Below, piece after piece: positions 11,652 to 11,983 of a stretch of 11,983 nt of DNA (positions are counted from its first letter, which is position 1; each line of letters starts with the position of its first letter). The position numbers were made by a program, and so were the translations under genes. The stretch spans positions 1 to 11,983 of the forward strand of contig DVGY01000082.1 of assembly GCA_018712465.1 (NCBI GenBank), in the 5' to 3' direction. The notes under the pieces were generated by a model. The model made no database searches and was not told where the DNA came from. It saw only the letters and a list, made by a program, of their open reading frames with translations. The stretch is from Candidatus Egerieicola pullicola. Its GTDB lineage: Bacteria > Bacillota > Clostridia > Oscillospirales > Ruminococcaceae.

Positions 11652-11983
11652 ATGGATTCCTTTGAATTCTATCAAATGATGACCTCAGGCCGGTTGTTCT
11701 GCTACAATGATCCATCTATTGCTCAAGAGCAGTTAAAGCGTTTGGATTTGGTTTTTGCGTACAACCAGCTCAAGCCCAGTCAGCAGCAGCAAAAGCAAGA
11801 AATGTTGAAAGCCATGTTTGCAGAAATTGGGGAGGACTGTTATCTGGAAACTCCGTTCTATTCCGAGTGGGCAGGAAAGTTTTGCCGGTTTGGCAAGGGT
11901 ATTTACGCCAATTATAATTTCATGCTGGTGGATGATGGAGAAATCACAGTAGGGGATTACACCATGTTCGGCCCCAATGTCAC
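11652..11983 (+). CDS. Sugar (maltose/galactoside-type) O-acetyltransferase, N-terminal part
   Basis: The first 110 codons of a gene that runs off the window. The N-terminal helical segment MTSGRLFCYNDPSIAQEQLKR corresponds to the maltose-acetyltransferase-type region, and the following YLETPFYSEWAGKFCRFGKGIYANYNFMLVDDGEITVGDYTMFGPNV matches the start of the left-handed beta-helix of the LacA/Maa family (hexapeptide repeats, usual motif FYANFN...I-GDN-MFGPNV). These enzymes transfer acetyl from acetyl-CoA to sugar hydroxyls in the cytoplasm. The catalytic histidine region lies beyond the window. The ATG follows AAAGGA by about eight bases. No clear promoter was found; it may be read through from hyd or use a weak promoter near TATTTT (11621-11626). 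Confidence 0.9.
   Translation, partial: MDSFEFYQMMTSGRLFCYNDPSIAQEQLKRLDLVFAYNQLKPSQQQQKQEMLKAMFAEIGEDCYLETPFYSEWAGKFCRFGKGIYANYNFMLVDDGEITVGDYTMFGPNV

Noticed and set aside
1..11983. Mobile elements, CRISPR arrays, tRNA or rRNA genes, toxin-antitoxin or phage defence genes
   Set aside because: No transposase, integrase, direct-repeat array, cloverleaf-like segment or defence-type domain could be seen on either strand.

Overview
The window reads as a chromosomal piece of an anaerobic, endospore-forming member of the Clostridia (Bacillota), probably of the Oscillospirales/Ruminococcaceae type. The reasons are a GerA-type germinant-receptor operon at the left edge, an NAD-linked trimeric [FeFe] hydrogenase on the right, strong GGAGG ribosome sites, moderate GC content and AT-rich intergenic spacers. 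No mobile element, CRISPR array, tRNA or rRNA was seen. The species is inferred from gene content only.

Layout. (1) 1-1377, plus strand: the end of a GerAB-like permease and a complete GerAC-like lipoprotein, closed by a terminator. (2) 1395-3151, minus strand: a thioredoxin gene with its own promoter and terminator, then a two-gene operon of a small cupin and a double-domain carboxymuconolactone decarboxylase (CMD) family protein. (3) 3201-5150, plus strand: a GntR/YtrA-type repressor with an operator over its promoter, an ABC ATPase and an ABC-2 type membrane protein, ended by a bidirectional terminator. (4) 5174-6495, minus strand: a LysR-type regulator followed by a short MerR-type regulator with its own promoter. 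(5) 6687-6968, plus strand: a 93-residue membrane protein I do not recognise, then a 455-base mostly AT-rich spacer. (6) 7344-11614, plus strand: the hydCBA operon (NuoE-like, NuoF-like and catalytic [FeFe] hydrogenase subunits), the signature of the NADH/ferredoxin-dependent, electron-bifurcating hydrogenases. (7) 11652-end: the first 110 codons of a sugar O-acetyltransferase.

How the parts may work together. The hydrogenase would move electrons between NADH, ferredoxin and H2 in fermentation. Its operon has a good promoter at 7321-7349, followed almost at once by a canonical intrinsic terminator (7360-7393) before the first gene, so expression may be set by attenuation. The cupin-CMD operon and the merR gene lie 3 kb apart but carry a near-identical 14-base box (CTGTCTAATRCTTA, read on the plus strand) that includes the -35 element of each. 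This suggests one regulator, LysR or MerR of this window, controls both. The GntR-ABC cassette looks like a self-contained, autorepressed stress or antibiotic-response transporter.

The genes themselves belong mostly to known families. The least explained parts are regulatory: the hydrogenase leader terminator, the shared -35 box, and the spacer repeats near 7216-7240.
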